The notes under the pieces: model-generated
Seen by the model: only the letters and a program-made list of their open reading frames with translations
Database searches by the model: none
What the model was told of the DNA's origin: nothing
Origin: Salinivibrio proteolyticus
GTDB lineage: Bacteria; Pseudomonadota; Gammaproteobacteria; Enterobacterales; Vibrionaceae
DNA length: 41,126 nucleotides
Assembly (NCBI RefSeq): GCF_001996165.1
Contig: NZ_MUFP01000021.1
Coordinates: 7,157 to 48,282 of the forward strand
Direction of reading: 5' to 3'
In this document: positions 25,080-34,448 of the stretch, piece after piece
Position numbering within the stretch: the stretch's first letter is position 1
How the letters are laid out: every line of letters begins with the position of its first letter
Program-made: the position numbers and the translations under genes

Positions 25080-25775
25080 ATGAGCAATACCACCGCGAAA
25101 AAGCCGAGCCCCCTGTTTGAAATCCTGTTCAACGTTTTCATCCCCTCGATCATCCTGATGAAGTTGAGCGGCGATGAATACCTAGGTACAGCCATGGCAC
25201 TGGTCGTCGCTTTAGCCTTCCCTCTCGCTTACGGCGGGATGGATCTGGTCCGTAACCAGAAATTCAATTTTATCGCAGCACTGGGCTTTGTCAGCGTATT
25301 ACTGACAGGCGGAATTGGCCTACTCGAGCTCGATACCCGTTGGCTAGCCTTAAAAGAGGCGCTGATCCCCGGCCTTATTGGCTTAGCGGTATTAGGGTCA
25401 ACCTTTACCCGCTATCCACTGATGCAGAAGTTAATTCTGAATGACACCGTGCTCAACCTCTCGTTGATCAATCAGCGCTTAAAAGAGAAAGGGCAATCCG
25501 ACGCCTTTGATCGCTGCTTGATGTGGTCAAACTACCTGTTCGCCAGCACCTTTGTGTTCTCATCGGCGATGAACTACTTCCTTGCCACGTGGATTGTCAC
25601 CAGCCCTGCCGGCACGTCCGCGTTTAATGAAGAGCTAGGCAAAATGACGCTGTACAGCTACCCGATGATTGCTATCCCTAGCATGTTGATGATGTTCGGC
25701 ATCTTTTACTACATTTGGCGTCAGATACGCGCGATGACATCGCTTGAAACAGAGCAAATTTTCCACCTGAAATAA
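25080..25775 (+). CDS. VC0807-family inner-membrane protein
   Basis: Membrane protein of 231 residues with about six hydrophobic segments. Blocks such as NVFIPSIILMKLSGDEYLG, GFVSVLLTGGIGLLELDTRW, LIPGLIGLAVLGSTFTRYPL and ATWIVTSPAGTSAFNEELG recall the Vibrio VC0807 family, whose function is unknown. The charged loop around residues 120-155 is probably cytoplasmic. No partner gene is evident. It ends facing the TIGR02450 gene across a shared terminator. Confidence 0.75.
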   Translation: MSNTTAKKPSPLFEILFNVFIPSIILMKLSGDEYLGTAMALVVALAFPLAYGGMDLVRNQKFNFIAALGFVSVLLTGGIGLLELDTRWLALKEALIPGLIGLAVLGSTFTRYPLMQKLILNDTVLNLSLINQRLKEKGQSDAFDRCLMWSNYLFASTFVFSSAMNYFLATWIVTSPAGTSAFNEELGKMTLYSYPMIAIPSMLMMFGIFYYIWRQIRAMTSLETEQIFHLK

Positions 25776-25812
25776 CAAACGCCACGCGCGCCGTTTCAAA
25801 AACAGATAAAAA

Positions 25813-25835
25813 AAGGGAGGATAGCCTCCTCCCTT
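25813..25835. terminator. Bidirectional terminator
   Basis: AAGGGAGGA / TCCTCCCTT stem with seven A residues on its left, giving a strong T-run for the minus-strand gene. Confidence 0.8.
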
Positions 25836-25841
25836 GCGTTA

Positions 25842-26057
25842 TCACTTCCACCCTTGACGCCACTTCTCGTCACTTTTGAGCTCACGCCAGTCAATCGGAT
25901 ATTCTTTTTTCGACAGCACCGACTCGAGCACGCATAGCACCACCACACCGTCTTCATCATACTCAACGTCAGAGACGACAAAGTGCTTCTCGCGATTAAT
26001 GGGTTTGACCGCCGTCCACTTACTATTGCGTAACTTGGCTGGATTAATCTGGTTCAC
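25842..26057 (-). CDS. TIGR02450-family Trp-rich small protein
   Basis: Soluble protein of 71 residues. The pattern NPAKLRNSKWTAVKPINREK, KHFVVSDVEYDEDG, and the C-terminal IDWRELKSDEKWRQGWK match the TIGR02450 family of small Trp-containing proteins, common in marine gamma-proteobacteria and of unknown function. GTG 26057 gives the usual family length; an ATG 13 codons upstream (26096) would add an atypical N-terminus. The gene stands alone, with a terminator directly behind it. Confidence 0.8.
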   Translation of the reverse strand: MNQINPAKLRNSKWTAVKPINREKHFVVSDVEYDEDGVVVLCVLESVLSKKEYPIDWRELKSDEKWRQGWK

Positions 26058-26147
26058 GACTGCCCCGTTAGATACTGCATCGGTTAAACATAACAATATC
26101 TAGTACGAACGAGGTTCGGTTTGGTTCAGTGGTTAGGGTTGGAGTAA

Positions 26148-26177
26148 CTCGTTCCCACGATGGAGCGTAGGAACGAG
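26148..26177. repeat. REP-like palindrome, copy 1
   Basis: CTCGTTCCCACG-ATGGAG-CGTAGGAACGAG with one mismatch. It resembles the GTTCCCACGCTC...GTGGGAAC palindromes scattered through gamma-proteobacterial genomes. A second, shortened copy lies at 27398-27419 in inverted orientation. Confidence 0.6.
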
Positions 26178-26211
26178 AGTAAAGCGTCTCAAGTCAGTTT
26201 TTGGTGTTGCG

Positions 26212-26637
26212 CTACTGTTCTTCTGCGAGCACAGCAACTCTTTCCAAATCCCGACTCGGGAAGTCAGGATCGACATACACATACATACGACTGATGAGCT
26301 CTTCATTAAACTCAAATACACTACAAAAGCGCCCCGTAGACACCTTGTTATCCGGCCAAGGGGTGCCATCACTCATCACACCGCCCTCTTGCCCTTCGAC
26401 AATAACCTTGTTACCAGCCGTTGTGATTTCAAAACCCTCAATATCGTGCCAAATACTTGAGAGCGAGCTACCAATTCTATTGCCAAACTCAACCAGCGCG
26501 CTTTTCCCTTTCGCTTGGCCAAATTTAGGGAAATAGAAATCCACATCCTCAGAAAATAAATCCAAATAGCTAGAGTCTCCTGCATCTATTTTCTGGAAGT
26601 ACTGAATAACTCGCGGCACTAAGTTTTCTTTATTCAT
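26212..26637 (-). CDS. SnoaL/NTF2-like protein
   Basis: Small alpha+beta barrel protein of about 141 residues. Features are an N-terminal helix LVPRVIQYFQKIDAGDSSYL, then DLFSEDVDFYFPKFGQAKGK (typical NTF2-like start with Asp and the PKFG turn), a central strand region, and the C-terminal SRMYVYVDPDFP. NTF2-like proteins act as small-molecule isomerases, hydrolases or binding proteins; no substrate can be named. ATG 26637 gives the family length; an ATG at 26655 is also in frame. It lies between REP-like palindromes together with the next gene. Confidence 0.7.
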   Translation of the reverse strand: MNKENLVPRVIQYFQKIDAGDSSYLDLFSEDVDFYFPKFGQAKGKSALVEFGNRIGSSLSSIWHDIEGFEITTAGNKVIVEGQEGGVMSDGTPWPDNKVSTGRFCSVFEFNEELISRMYVYVDPDFPSRDLERVAVLAEEQ

Positions 26638-26799
26638 CTCTACATCTACATCCATTTATAATCCAGCATCTAGGCGTTAAGCTAAAAAAACACCTATATT
26701 TTATGCGACTTTTATCACCAAAATCACACGCACCCTGCGAACCTAGCTCTTTCGAGACAGCTATTCGTGGCGCGAATTCTGAGCGAACTCTGTAACCTG

Positions 26800-27378
26800 C
26801 TATTCAACACAAGCTAACACTGACTTGTACGCTTTTCTAGCCTCATCGCTTAAAAAGCGATCCATGCTCTGAAACAACGCCCACAGTTCAGCGCCGTGCT
26901 GAAGCTTGAAATCATTGCTGCTATATACAAGTTCTAGTTCGTTAGCGACCGTTAACTCACAAAACAGCCTCGTCATCTCGCTTTCAAGTTTGAAACATAA
27001 ACCACTAAACCTGTCTTTAAACTCTATCTCAGCCCTTTGAGCGAATTGAGGAAAAACATAGTCTCGATCACATGAACAATATAAATAGACTAACGCCTCT
27101 TCTTCCCGCCCAATCACCTGTGCGATTTCTTGGCGCTGTTCCAGTGAAACCATTTTCTCATCGAAACCCGCCGTACCATACGCGGCATGAAAGAGGCCTG
27201 CTGTTTGAAGTAACTCGCCGCTCCCCCAACGGGCTAAAAGGCTCGCCGTTCCTTTTAAATGCGATTCCAAAGACCCATTGAGATGTTGAAAGTCTCCTGC
27301 ACCAAGTTGTTGAAGAGCCCTAAATTTGTCCATAAAGCGAATCCCTTGTACTAAGCCATAGTTGACGGTCTGTTTCAC
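26800..27378 (-). CDS. DUF6817-like (HD-related) protein
   Basis: Soluble protein of 192 residues. The N-terminal half reads HLNGSLESHLKGTASLLARWG and then LLQTAGLFHAAYGTAGF, which fits the DUF6817 pattern, a family that looks like a divergent HD hydrolase (His-containing helices, AGLFH-YGT). Metal-binding residues cannot be confirmed without a structure comparison. The C-terminal half (about 110-192) is helical and charged. The upstream base sequence is a shortened REP-like element. Function unknown. Confidence 0.65.
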   Translation of the reverse strand: MKQTVNYGLVQGIRFMDKFRALQQLGAGDFQHLNGSLESHLKGTASLLARWGSGELLQTAGLFHAAYGTAGFDEKMVSLEQRQEIAQVIGREEEALVYLYCSCDRDYVFPQFAQRAEIEFKDRFSGLCFKLESEMTRLFCELTVANELELVYSSNDFKLQHGAELWALFQSMDRFLSDEARKAYKSVLACVE

Positions 27379-27397
27379 ATAGCGTTATTTCCTTTCC

Positions 27398-27419
27398 CTC
27401 GCTCCTGCGTGGGAACGAG
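27398..27419. repeat. REP-like palindrome, copy 2 (shortened)
   Basis: CTCG followed by CTCCTGCGTGGGAACGAG: matches the opposite strand of copy 1 (26148-26177) with about seven bases of the left arm missing and two changes. Confidence 0.5.
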
Positions 27420-27587
27420 AAAAGTGTCAGACGCAGCGCCTACCTATGCACTTTCGAGCTATATGTCACAGGATTGGCAGGCAGCGGTGAGACCGCAGTA
27501 AGAGACCTTCTATATGTGTTTGCCGTAAGCAATGACTTAATGGCGGAAAGGACAGAACGAAGTAGACGACTTTGTTGTTCGAGAGCA

Positions 27588-27606
27588 TTGGCTGCTGCGC
27601 AGCCAA
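27588..27606. repeat. Hairpin at left end of cassette array
   Basis: TTGGCTGC-TGC-GCAGCCAA, 8 perfect pairs. It could be part of a worn attC of the first cassette, which should lie here, or a terminator. Confidence 0.35.
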
Positions 27607-27646
27607 GAAATGCTATTGCCTATTGACCGGAGAAGGGCTCATATGT

Positions 27647-27653
27647 GTTAGGT
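27647..27653 (-). repeat. Core site GTTAGGT of the left-most cassette
   Basis: It is the complement of the ACCTAAC at 28261, as expected for the two ends of one cassette. A full attC to its left is not clear. Confidence 0.45.
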
Positions 27654-27657
27654 AAAT

Positions 27658-28245
27658 TTAGTAAAGCGTACGATTACCCAAAACTACAAAGTCTTTTTGA
27701 GCCTCAACGAATGTTCTACCTGCTTTATTTATTTCCATGGCTTGCTTTTTCTCATGCGGCTTAATTGGCTTCTCTTTATAGCCAACACCATAAATGGAAA
27801 TACTATCACTCATTGGAGGGTTCATGGGGACAGTATATTTTGAAATTAAGCCAGCAAACTCAGATGCTGTATCGTGCGCATGTAAATACGAGTGGTTAAG
27901 CACCTGATCTGAAAATTGAAAATCTACTCCGTTGCCTTTCTCCACAAATTGGCACAATGAGTTCCAAGTTGTTATATGTAGAGGGGCTAAGAAATCATGT
28001 TGCTCAAGCATGTCAATCAAGCCAGAAGTAAACATTTTGTCTTTATATAACTCAAACAATTCAACATCTCTGGTATTGGGTGGTGTTTTGACGTCAGAAG
28101 ACTTATTCCTTCTGTAAACTTCGAGTGCAACAAGCACTAAACCTAATCCAACGATTATGGCTTCATAGTTACCATCTGGATTAGCTACCCACATTCCAAC
28201 CAGAACGCTTGAAGCTATAAGGACTAACAGCTCTATAATAATCAA
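27658..28245 (-). CDS. Cassette protein, membrane-anchored, unknown function
   Basis: Protein of 195 residues. The N-terminus holds two closely spaced hydrophobic helices (about 2-20 and 27-43) and then a basic YRRNKSS, so residues about 45-195 should be cytoplasmic. That part is mixed helical and ends VVLGNRTLY. There are no known catalytic motifs. AT-rich, between cassette core sites at 27647 and 28261. Its place beside the STAND NTPase cassette gives no proof of shared function, because cassettes are inserted one by one. Not recognised. Confidence 0.65.
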   Translation of the reverse strand: MIIIELLVLIASSVLVGMWVANPDGNYEAIIVGLGLVLVALEVYRRNKSSDVKTPPNTRDVELFELYKDKMFTSGLIDMLEQHDFLAPLHITTWNSLCQFVEKGNGVDFQFSDQVLNHSYLHAHDTASEFAGLISKYTVPMNPPMSDSISIYGVGYKEKPIKPHEKKQAMEINKAGRTFVEAQKDFVVLGNRTLY

Positions 28246-28260
28246 CGTCTAACCTCATTT

Positions 28261-28330
28261 ACCTAACGCCGCGCTCACCGGAAAATTGGAGCGAAGCGTA
28301 AATTTTTCCGAGTGCAGCGCCTTGTTATGC
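28261..28330 (-). repeat. attC site of the STAND NTPase cassette (70 bp)
   Basis: Cores ACCTAAC and GTTATGC enclose a near-perfect stem: GCGCTCACCGGAAAATT on the left pairs with AATTTTTCCGAGTGCAGCGC on the right, with a few extrahelical bases as usual for attC. Confidence 0.85.
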
Positions 28331-28367
28331 GATTCTTTAGACGACTACCGAAAGACACTTTGATTGC

Positions 28368-31300
28368 TCAATTTGTTGGCTCTTCTCTGTTGCACCATAT
28401 ACTGCCTACAGGCTTGCCATCTTTATACTTAAACAAGCCGCTATAAACCAAACGACCAAAAAATTGACTTGCTCCAGAAGAAAACATCTGCTTCTCTCCG
28501 CCTATTAACCAGACGATCTCCATATCATTTTCATCAAGCCATTTCTGTAATTTCTCAGTACGCATTAACGCATATGAAGGGCCGTATTCTTCTAGGCTTG
28601 GATCAAAAAATACAGACTGCTCCTTGTGCTCCCATCGCCCCCATTGACCGGGAGGTCTAGCCAAGTCCATTTCCTCAATCAACTCCTTTGCTGGCATATG
28701 GAAGTAAAGTGAACTATTGAGAGAATAATCGTTACCGCCATCCTCCCATTCGTATTTAGCAAATGGAATAAGGTGTTCGACTGCAATCTGTTCCCTAAAG
28801 ACCTCTTCTGGTTCCCTCCATCCAGAAAGGTGGCGATATATTGGATGCCAAGGATATTCGCCTAAAAAGCCCTCGTGTTGCGTTGATGGTGCGCTGACTA
28901 TATCGGGATCACAAAGTGTTTTTCTCTCAACTCCTTTAGCTAAAGAATCAAAAGCTCCTTTACGGATGAAGATAGAATTAATTCTGAACCACCCATCAAG
29001 ATAGGGACTTTCGATATTATCATCTGAATATTTCCTATTTTCAGACCAAAAGCCGCGTAAAACCAGCCAATTAGACTTGTCGGCAGGCATCGTCCTTTGC
29101 AGTAACTCAGAGAATTCAGGCAAAACATCTTCATCCCACAAAAAGTTAGTCTTGGCTGCCAGGTCATTTTCATTTGGGAATGGGAAGTTATAAGGTTGCC
29201 ACCAAGTACACTGCTTGTTGTGATAGGTTTTGAATTCTCCGGATTGTCTTGCCCAGATAGTAGGATCAATATCGCGTTTGTATATTTGCCAAGGCCCTTC
29301 ATAAATATCATCATCGGGAACATCGCTATAACCTCGATTAGTCCAATGGTAGTTATCAGAAAGTCTGGCCAAAAACTCATGGAAGGCCATCCATTGGTAT
29401 TTTTTCCCAACACGCTCCATTGCTCCACCACTGGGACCACCACCCCTTCCGTGTGAGCACATTCTTTCAAAATCAGCAAATAGCTCTTCAGTCCATCCAA
29501 ACTCATGGGCTCGTTTACAAACCCATCTTTGAGCCCATTTCCTACTAAAGGCAGCAGGTCTATCGTTACTTACTCCAGAAACCCAGCGATAATACTCTTG
29601 TTGCTCTTCATTGAGCTGTGCATTTACTCTGCTATCAAACTCTTCTTGTTCTTTCCTTCTATCTTCAAAGCTGCGTTTATACTCTTCAGAATCATACTCA
29701 ATTCTTCTAATAGCCTTTAATAACTCTTCTGGTGAAGCTGAAGTGTCACTTACTGGTATTGGTTCCAGTTTTTCCAAATATTCTTTTTTCACATCGTCAG
29801 TTAATAGTTCGCGAGCAAATCGCTCCTTGATCTCATAACCATTCTCTATTTTTGGTAAGGCTATAGGTGTTGAAGACCAATTATGAACACAGCCCATGGT
29901 GTAGTTTCCAAAGTCACCCGGAAAACCCATTAAAGAACTTTTGATTCTTGATGAAAATTCATCTCCAGCTATGCCTTCTATCTCTTTTTTGGATGGATTA
30001 TCCAGTTTTTGGCTACTCTTATAAGGTGGCCTGAATTGTTCAGGAGGAATTTCTACCGAAAGTACTCCAATATGCAAGGCATACTCTAAAATCCCGCGAG
30101 CATAATCTCTAAGCAGAATATGCGGCGTTGGCTCACCATCCTTAAATATCAATTCAAATGTGGTGCTCGCTATACCCTTAATAACATCTTCTTTGTCGGT
30201 ATTGCAAATGACACCATATGCAACGGCATAAAGCCTCTCGCTTAAGTACGTATCCTCTAGATTCGAGAACTCATTTAATAAGTCTTCAACGAGATGGGGG
30301 TAAGAAGAAATAATTCTGACCAGGGATTTTGTAGATCGATCTCTTATTCTTCTATTCGGGCTAGTCAAAAACCAAATAAGGGTAATAGCACAGAGCCTAA
30401 TTCTTTCTTCTTCGACAGACTCAATTTCACCAGAATGTGCCCACTCAATAATTGTTCTAATGATGGATTCATATTCATCATCTTCTTCAGAGCTATCACC
30501 ATACGCTATGCGTATAGACCAAAAGTGGTCTCTTTCGGCAATCTCTTTATTCATAAGATTTCGATGAAGCAACTCAGCATTCCATGGGTGATTGGGTTCC
30601 GTTGACAATTTCAACAAAATATCCAATGCTGGGTGACTGTAGGAATGACCTTCTAAGTTATTTAAAAGCTCCAGAGTTCTTTCAGAAAAAGAGCTTGGAC
30701 TCCTCCATAAAACAGTATTCTGAAAAGTCTCATCAAGCTGCCACTTCCCAACTTCAATATCATCAGGCAGCAAATCCTCTAATTCCATATTGAAACGCTC
30801 TGCAATAATGACGGCTAAAGCTTCGAATATCCCAGAAAAGCGGTAGTAACCATTATCTTTGAGTAATTGCCCTATAGAACCCCCATCTAAAAATGCTGCT
30901 TCAATATTATTTACCCGATTTACTAATTCCTGAGCAATAAAATAATCACTAAATCGTTCATATGTAAATCTGACAATAAGATTTCCACGCTGTTCAGCTT
31001 TATAAGACACATCCTCAGAAAGAATGCCCTCATCGATCAATATGTCGAAAAGGCTATCCCCATGATTTGGGTTTGGATCGTAATTATTAATCAGTTTTCT
31101 AACATCTTGCTTCGGAAGGCCTTCAAGATTATCTGGCAATAATTTTGAAGCTATATCAATAAGTATGGACTTAACGATATTCTCTTGCGGATTGAATCTT
31201 TTCTTTCTCGCCACAATCCTTTCAATGCTATCAACATAAAAATCAAATAATGAGGTAACAGAGTTCAGACCTTTTGGAAATGAGGTTAGCTTATTTTGTT

Positions 31301-32897
31301 TAAGCGCTTGGCAGCATGTTTTCAAGAAAAGTGGATTTGTAAATTCAGGCGCTAATATTGGTGCGCTTGGTTTTGATATGCCTTGCTGGGAAAGAAATTT
31401 CTCCGCAGCCCTATGCTCATGCCCTCTAAACCCATAATGTCCTATGCGAGGCAACAAGCTTTCGCCTGCACTATCGGGAAGAATGTAACTTAGGTAAGTG
31501 CTACGGCAACTAAACAGAACGGCAATATTTGGAAATCGTGATAAATCCGATAAAAACCCTGTTATTTGGTTATGCCAGTCATCTCTGTTATTTCCTTCAT
31601 TGATAGCATCAATGACAATGAGTGCTCTCTCTCCAAATGCTTCCCCTGCTGCGTCTATAGCTCCTAGGATTTGGGAATTTCTATAGTTTTGTAAGTCCAA
31701 TGATTCTTTTATAAAACTACTTGGGTCCCCACCTTGATATTGAGCACCCAACAAAAATAATGTAGGTAAATTCATGTCAATTCTATGCAAACTTAAGTCA
31801 CATAGGAGGTGTGATTTACCTATTCCAGCTTCCCCGTAAAGAAGCGCAGCTTTCGTATGGGATGAAATGGCTTTTTTTTGTTTGATGAAAGATGCTAGAT
31901 CATCTATTGCACCATCTAATCTATATAGGTTACTTCTAGAGTTTTCTTTTTTTTCAGACCAATCAATTTTATCGATTGCATCTTTATAGACATCGGCATA
32001 TAGCTTAGAGAGCCCTTCTAGTAAAGAGCTTATACTTGAGATTCGATTGTGGAAATCTTTGTGCGCAACTCCTTTACCAAGTTCATTCAAAAAATCATTA
32101 AGCTGTTCATCCAAGCTTTTTACTATTTCGCCATTTAATAATGTGCCTTCAGTGGTGCTTTCTTCATTCAAGAAAGAAATTACATCTAAACTAGCATCTT
32201 TTAACTCTGCTCTCCTTTCTCTTAGAAGCTCCCACCATGAGGAGTTTAAACATAGACCATCGAAACTACTTGCAATGGGAAGATCAACGTGAAACTGAGG
32301 TGTGTACCTGTCTCCCAAGCTAACCTGTGACCTTTTTGCGATGTTTTTGAATACATCTAACCCGAGAAATGGTTCGTTAAACCAGTACAGCGATCTACCA
32401 GAGTAAAGGGGGTCATCTATCGTAAGAAAATTAGTAATCTCATGCTTACCCCAGTATGAAAAATCTATTTCTCGACCTAGTACTTGTGCTTGGTTTTTCC
32501 ATTTTTTGACATGATCTAGCCACTCATCTTCAACAGAAACTACTTGTTTCCCACCTTTTCCTTTCTTTCTGCTATCAGCTTTATCTAAAGGTAAACAGAC
32601 AATATAATGTGTTAACTTGGGATGCTTTTCTAAGGCTGTAGTAAAAGATTCATCTATTTGTTGCCAACGGGAGGAATTCATTCCATCTAAAAAATATTTA
32701 GCTTGCCAACATATCTCCGAGTCATCTCCAAGAATCCAGTAACATTCAACACCGGCATCACCTCCAGCGCCATCCTTCTTAACAAACCGCTTTCCATCAT
32801 CTGGTTTTTGAAGGTGGGCAATTTGGCAAATCAACTCTTCAAAGCCTGAGTTTTTACTACCATCATGTGTTCTAATGTGAGAGAAGTTAATTTCCAT
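28368..32897 (-). CDS. Avs-like STAND NTPase with N-terminal nuclease domain
   Basis: Very large protein (1509 residues), probable anti-phage sensor. Residues about 1-130 look like a PD-(D/E)XK (Mrr/Cap4-type) nuclease: Glu20 in [14 protein letters not shown] with Asp47 and Glu51, and WQAKYF with Gln65 and Lys67. A linker follows. The P-loop NTPase has Walker [13 protein letters not shown] (Lys361), Walker [12 protein letters not shown] (Asp430) and LFSCRSTYL as sensor. The remaining thousand residues, helical and Trp/Tyr-rich toward the end, would be the recognition part. Avs proteins bind phage terminase or portal protein, then assemble and activate the nuclease. Which Avs type this is cannot be settled here. 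An integron cassette of about 4.7 kb is unusually long. Confidence 0.8.
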   Translation of the reverse strand: MEINFSHIRTHDGSKNSGFEELICQIAHLQKPDDGKRFVKKDGAGGDAGVECYWILGDDSEICWQAKYFLDGMNSSRWQQIDESFTTALEKHPKLTHYIVCLPLDKADSRKKGKGGKQVVSVEDEWLDHVKKWKNQAQVLGREIDFSYWGKHEITNFLTIDDPLYSGRSLYWFNEPFLGLDVFKNIAKRSQVSLGDRYTPQFHVDLPIASSFDGLCLNSSWWELLRERRAELKDASLDVISFLNEESTTEGTLLNGEIVKSLDEQLNDFLNELGKGVAHKDFHNRISSISSLLEGLSKLYADVYKDAIDKIDWSEKKENSRSNLYRLDGAIDDLASFIKQKKAISSHTKAALLYGEAGIGKSHLLCDLSLHRIDMNLPTLFLLGAQYQGGDPSSFIKESLDLQNYRNSQILGAIDAAGEAFGERALIVIDAINEGNNRDDWHNQITGFLSDLSRFPNIAVLFSCRSTYLSYILPDSAGESLLPRIGHYGFRGHEHRAAEKFLSQQGISKPSAPILAPEFTNPLFLKTCCQALKQNKLTSFPKGLNSVTSLFDFYVDSIERIVARKKRFNPQENIVKSILIDIASKLLPDNLEGLPKQDVRKLINNYDPNPNHGDSLFDILIDEGILSEDVSYKAEQRGNLIVRFTYERFSDYFIAQELVNRVNNIEAAFLDGGSIGQLLKDNGYYRFSGIFEALAVIIAERFNMELEDLLPDDIEVGKWQLDETFQNTVLWRSPSSFSERTLELLNNLEGHSYSHPALDILLKLSTEPNHPWNAELLHRNLMNKEIAERDHFWSIRIAYGDSSEEDDEYESIIRTIIEWAHSGEIESVEEERIRLCAITLIWFLTSPNRRIRDRSTKSLVRIISSYPHLVEDLLNEFSNLEDTYLSERLYAVAYGVICNTDKEDVIKGIASTTFELIFKDGEPTPHILLRDYARGILEYALHIGVLSVEIPPEQFRPPYKSSQKLDNPSKKEIEGIAGDEFSSRIKSSLMGFPGDFGNYTMGCVHNWSSTPIALPKIENGYEIKERFARELLTDDVKKEYLEKLEPIPVSDTSASPEELLKAIRRIEYDSEEYKRSFEDRRKEQEEFDSRVNAQLNEEQQEYYRWVSGVSNDRPAAFSRKWAQRWVCKRAHEFGWTEELFADFERMCSHGRGGGPSGGAMERVGKKYQWMAFHEFLARLSDNYHWTNRGYSDVPDDDIYEGPWQIYKRDIDPTIWARQSGEFKTYHNKQCTWWQPYNFPFPNENDLAAKTNFLWDEDVLPEFSELLQRTMPADKSNWLVLRGFWSENRKYSDDNIESPYLDGWFRINSIFIRKGAFDSLAKGVERKTLCDPDIVSAPSTQHEGFLGEYPWHPIYRHLSGWREPEEVFREQIAVEHLIPFAKYEWEDGGNDYSLNSSLYFHMPAKELIEEMDLARPPGQWGRWEHKEQSVFFDPSLEEYGPSYALMRTEKLQKWLDENDMEIVWLIGGEKQMFSSGASQFFGRLVYSGLFKYKDGKPVGSIWCNREEPTN

Positions 32898-32978
32898 ATA
32901 TAAACTCTTAAATTTACTAAATATTTTTTGACTGGTTATAACCCCAGGTCTTATTCAATTACCCAGTAGACTTGCAAC

Positions 32979-33027
32979 GCATAACGCCCGCAATCACGCG
33001 CTTGTCGCGTGAATTGCTTTGTTAGCA
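32979..33027 (-). repeat. attC site of the HIT cassette (49 bp)
   Basis: Very short attC. Cores GCATAAC and GTTAGCA surround the stem GCAATCACGCG / CGCGTGAATTGC with loop CTTGT and one extrahelical A. Confidence 0.85.
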
Positions 33028-33041
33028 TACTTCTTCAATGC

Positions 33042-33443
33042 TCATAGTTCTTTAAGTGATTCTCTTAGTTTATCCATAGTTTGAATTCCAAGTTCACTAC
33101 TAACCCAACCGTACTGGTCGCCATGGAATCTAGGGAAAATATGCAAATGGTAGTGGTCGAGCTCGTTGAAATGAGGGGCCTCTCCATTGTTTTGCATAAA
33201 GCCTATACCATCGGGATTGAACTTAGCTTCTATACGTTTATATAAATCTCTTGCAACGTCGGTGATCTCTAAAAACACAGACTCAGGCAGGTCAATGAAA
33301 GTACGGTATTGAGTCTTAGGACAAATTAAAATGTGTCCAAAGTTGATTGGGTCGTGGTCCGCAAAAGCTATAACTTGGTCAGATTCGTAAACGATGACCG
33401 AGTCAATTTCACGATTAACAATTTGTTCGACTATCGTAGTCAT
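33042..33443 (-). CDS. HIT-family hydrolase (cassette gene)
   Basis: Histidine-triad protein of about 133 residues. It contains the catalytic HYHLH (His97, His99, His101) in LDHYHLHIFPR, and the usual upstream blocks ESDQVIAFADHDPINFGHIL, LICPKT and IGFMQNNGEAPHF. HIT proteins hydrolyse nucleotide-linked compounds such as AMP-lysine, ApnA or nucleoside phosphoramidates. The substrate here is not known. ATG 33443 gives the normal N-terminus; a TTG at 33458 is in frame. The gene is the only one in a 0.48-kb cassette. Confidence 0.88.
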   Translation of the reverse strand: MTTIVEQIVNREIDSVIVYESDQVIAFADHDPINFGHILICPKTQYRTFIDLPESVFLEITDVARDLYKRIEAKFNPDGIGFMQNNGEAPHFNELDHYHLHIFPRFHGDQYGWVSSELGIQTMDKLRESLKEL

Positions 33444-33462
33444 CTGAACGCCTATCAAAGTA

Positions 33463-33588
33463 TGCTAACGCCTTGTTAAGGTGTGAGGCACGCAATACCG
33501 ATACTACCGCATACCACCTTAACCACTAAAACCAACGCATAGTAAAAATGCCAAGCGTGCCGAATCACTCTTGAACAATTTGTTATAC
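33463..33588 (-). repeat. attC site of the DUF6602 cassette (126 bp)
   Basis: Cores TGCTAAC and GTTATAC. Left arm GCCTTGTTAAGGTGTGAGGC then ACGC pairs with right arm GCGTGCCGAATCACTCTTGA then ACAA. Size and right-arm pattern are like Vibrio repeats. The stop codon of the gene lies inside the GTTATAC core. Confidence 0.85.
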
Positions 33589-34437
33589 GATTTTTCTACT
33601 TTGCCCCAATAGTGATATGGGAAACTTTTTTGCCTCTAGGCTTTCCCCAACTGAACCATAAAAGTAATCACAAGGGTTATAGTCAACTAAAGGAGCAACG
33701 CGCAAAAAGTTAAGAAGTTCAAAAGTAATTTCTAACAATGGAGGGGTGTAATTTTCAGCTTTAGCATCCGAAATAATAAAACCATATGCCTTAGTGGGAA
33801 CTGCTGTTACCGTAAAATTTTCCTCGATATACCTGAAAGATGACCCCCTCACATCTACATACATATTTGGCCACTCTGACATATCAGGATTCGATTGAAA
33901 AAAATACTGAAAAGCCTCCATTAAAGACTCTGTCGACAACGAACTCTCTGTTAGAATTGCACCAAATATCTGATGTTCAAACCTGTCAGGATGAACTTTT
34001 CCGACATTTCTCCCACCACTAATAATACTATTAAAACCATTATTGGTTCGGTCTAAGCACTTGACTGATTTTATATTTTCAAGAGCCTGATTTAGTGTTT
34101 TATTACTATTTATCGAAGCTTTTACTTCAATTACAGCAACTACAGACTCTGCCATAAAATAATTGACATTCCCAACAGTAATTACCGGATGATAATCATC
34201 TCGAAAGATCAACACATCTATCTGTTTACTTACTCCACCTCTAGCATCAATTACAAAGCCTGTACCAATCTTCACGCTCTTTGGAATAATTGCTCTAAAG
34301 TAATCTGTGATGATTTGCTCTCGCGCTCGACCACTTTCTGCTGGATGCTCTATTAATTTTGACAGCTCAAGCTTTTCAAGCACCTCTTTATTTAAGCTTT
34401 TAATAACCTTTTCGATAAACGGTAAAGGCATAAACAA
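33583..34437 (-). CDS. DUF6602-like protein, putative PD-(D/E)XK nuclease (cassette gene)
   Basis: Soluble protein of 284 residues. The segment HPAESGRAREQIITDYF, then GTGFVIDARGGVSKQIDVLIF, then ESVVAVIEVKASI recalls the DUF6602 family and has the layout of a PD-(D/E)XK nuclease: Glu40, Asp74 in the QIDVLI strand, then Glu104-Val-Lys106. Such domains are often found near defence genes, yet no partner enzyme is present in its cassette. CAGGAGG lies just upstream of ATG 34437; ATG 34431 is an alternative. The TAA overlaps the attC core, so the cassette is compact. AT-rich. DNA cleavage is an inference. Confidence 0.72.
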   Translation of the reverse strand: MFMPLPFIEKVIKSLNKEVLEKLELSKLIEHPAESGRAREQIITDYFRAIIPKSVKIGTGFVIDARGGVSKQIDVLIFRDDYHPVITVGNVNYFMAESVVAVIEVKASINSNKTLNQALENIKSVKCLDRTNNGFNSIISGGRNVGKVHPDRFEHQIFGAILTESSLSTESLMEAFQYFFQSNPDMSEWPNMYVDVRGSSFRYIEENFTVTAVPTKAYGFIISDAKAENYTPPLLEITFELLNFLRVAPLVDYNPCDYFYGSVGESLEAKKFPISLLGQSRKIV

Positions 34438-34448
34438 CCTCCTGAATC

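Noticed and set aside
26060-26100. GTTAGAT and GTTAAAC near the TIGR02450 gene start, like attC cores
   Set aside because: No complementary cores at cassette distance and no stem; the gene and its neighbours look like core chromosome.
26684-26690. GTTAAGC with preceding GGC, resembling an attC core
   Set aside because: Only about 30 bases separate it from the NTF2-like gene start, no partner core or stem is present, and short core matches occur by chance.
27420-27646. Full attC for the left-most cassette gene
   Set aside because: The right core GTTAGGT is present but I could not find a matching left core or arm; only an isolated hairpin at 27588-27606.
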